7,085 nucleotides of DNA, taken from contig JAJPXA010000234.1 of NCBI GenBank assembly GCA_021205715.1, positions 1-7,085 on the forward strand, read 5' to 3'. Positions 7,038 through 7,085 of this stretch are shown here, in pieces. Under the pieces are notes generated by a model that saw nothing but the letters and a program-made list of their open reading frames with translations, was not told where the DNA came from and ran no database searches. The translations under genes and the position numbers were made by a program. Each line of letters opens with the position of its first letter. The stretch's first letter is position 1. The DNA comes from Bacillota bacterium. GTDB lineage: Bacteria; Bacillota; Clostridia; UBA1381.

Positions 7038-7074
7038 GGGGCGCTGCCCCGAACCCCGCAAGGGGCAGCGCCCC
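7038..7074. repeat. GC-rich nested inverted repeat (REP-like element)
   Basis: GGGGCGCTGCCCC (7038-7050) and GGGGCAGCGCCCC (7062-7074) are exact reverse complements, 13 pairs with an 11-base loop. Each arm is itself nearly palindromic (GGGGC-3 bases-GCCCC). The loop side also offers CCCC-GCAA-GGGG (7054-7065), a short hairpin with a GNRA loop, so at least two exclusive folds are possible. A T6 run (7029-7034) lies to the left; no T run follows on either strand, so it does not look like a standard intrinsic terminator. It stands out sharply against the A/T-rich DNA just to its left (6982-7022). Its form fits a dispersed intergenic palindromic repeat of the REP type, or an unusual terminator for whatever lies to the right. 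Similar GC-rich palindromes occur between genes in Clostridia, but I cannot count copies here. It may continue beyond the window, since TTGACCTGCGT follows to the edge. Confidence 0.7.
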
Positions 7075-7085
7075 TTGACCTGCGT

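Noticed and set aside
1..7085. A new multi-gene defence, mobile or biosynthetic system
   Set aside because: SNF2 helicases occur in some defence systems (for example DISARM and others), but no nuclease, methyltransferase, toxin, integrase or other partner is nearby. The genes read as ordinary chromosomal neighbours.

Overview
The window looks like chromosomal sequence from an uncultured low-to-mid GC Firmicute, most likely a gut or anaerobic Clostridia lineage. This is inferred from strong GGAGG-type ribosome binding sites, sigma-A-like promoters (TTGCCT/TATAAT and TTGCGC/TATTAT), tight gene packing, the aroQ-pepP gene pair known from Firmicutes, and a SWIM-type SNF2 helicase of the clostridial/bacillar kind. 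No single gene fixes the genus. There is no sign of a phage, transposon, CRISPR array, tRNA or rRNA.

Layout, left to right. (1) 1-554, plus strand: the C-terminal 183 residues of an S41 (CtpA/CtpB-like) serine peptidase, with its catalytic Ser/Lys/Gln visible; its start lies outside the window. (2) 563-2194, minus strand: a 543-residue polytopic membrane protein that looks like a GT-C-fold, GT39-like glycosyltransferase. It converges on the peptidase gene with only 8 bases between the stop codons, and a small hairpin with a UUCG loop (550-567) spans both stops. (3) 2234-5341, minus strand: a 1035-residue SWIM-SNF2 helicase starting at GTG. (4) 5453-6505, minus strand: an M24B aminopeptidase P-like metallopeptidase. 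(5) 6489-6926, minus strand: aroQ, type II 3-dehydroquinate dehydratase. (6) 6927-7085: aroQ promoter region, then a GC-rich nested inverted repeat that touches the window edge.

Transcription. Four genes run leftward as aroQ > peptidase > SNF2 helicase > glycosyltransferase. aroQ and the peptidase overlap by 17 bases and are clearly cotranscribed from a promoter at 6953-6981. A second, very good promoter (extended -10, 17-base spacer) sits in the 111-base gap before the helicase, so helicase plus glycosyltransferase (39 bases apart) probably form a second unit that may also receive read-through from aroQ-pepP.

Functionally the genes do not form one obvious system. aroQ serves the shikimate pathway, the M24 enzyme peptide turnover, the helicase DNA/nucleoprotein remodelling or transcription recycling, and the two outer genes envelope work. 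The points most worth a second look are the nested repeat at the right edge, the helicase where efp stands in the B. subtilis arrangement, the shared stop-codon hairpin, and the poorly characterised membrane glycosyltransferase. I see no convincing evidence for a new multi-gene system here.
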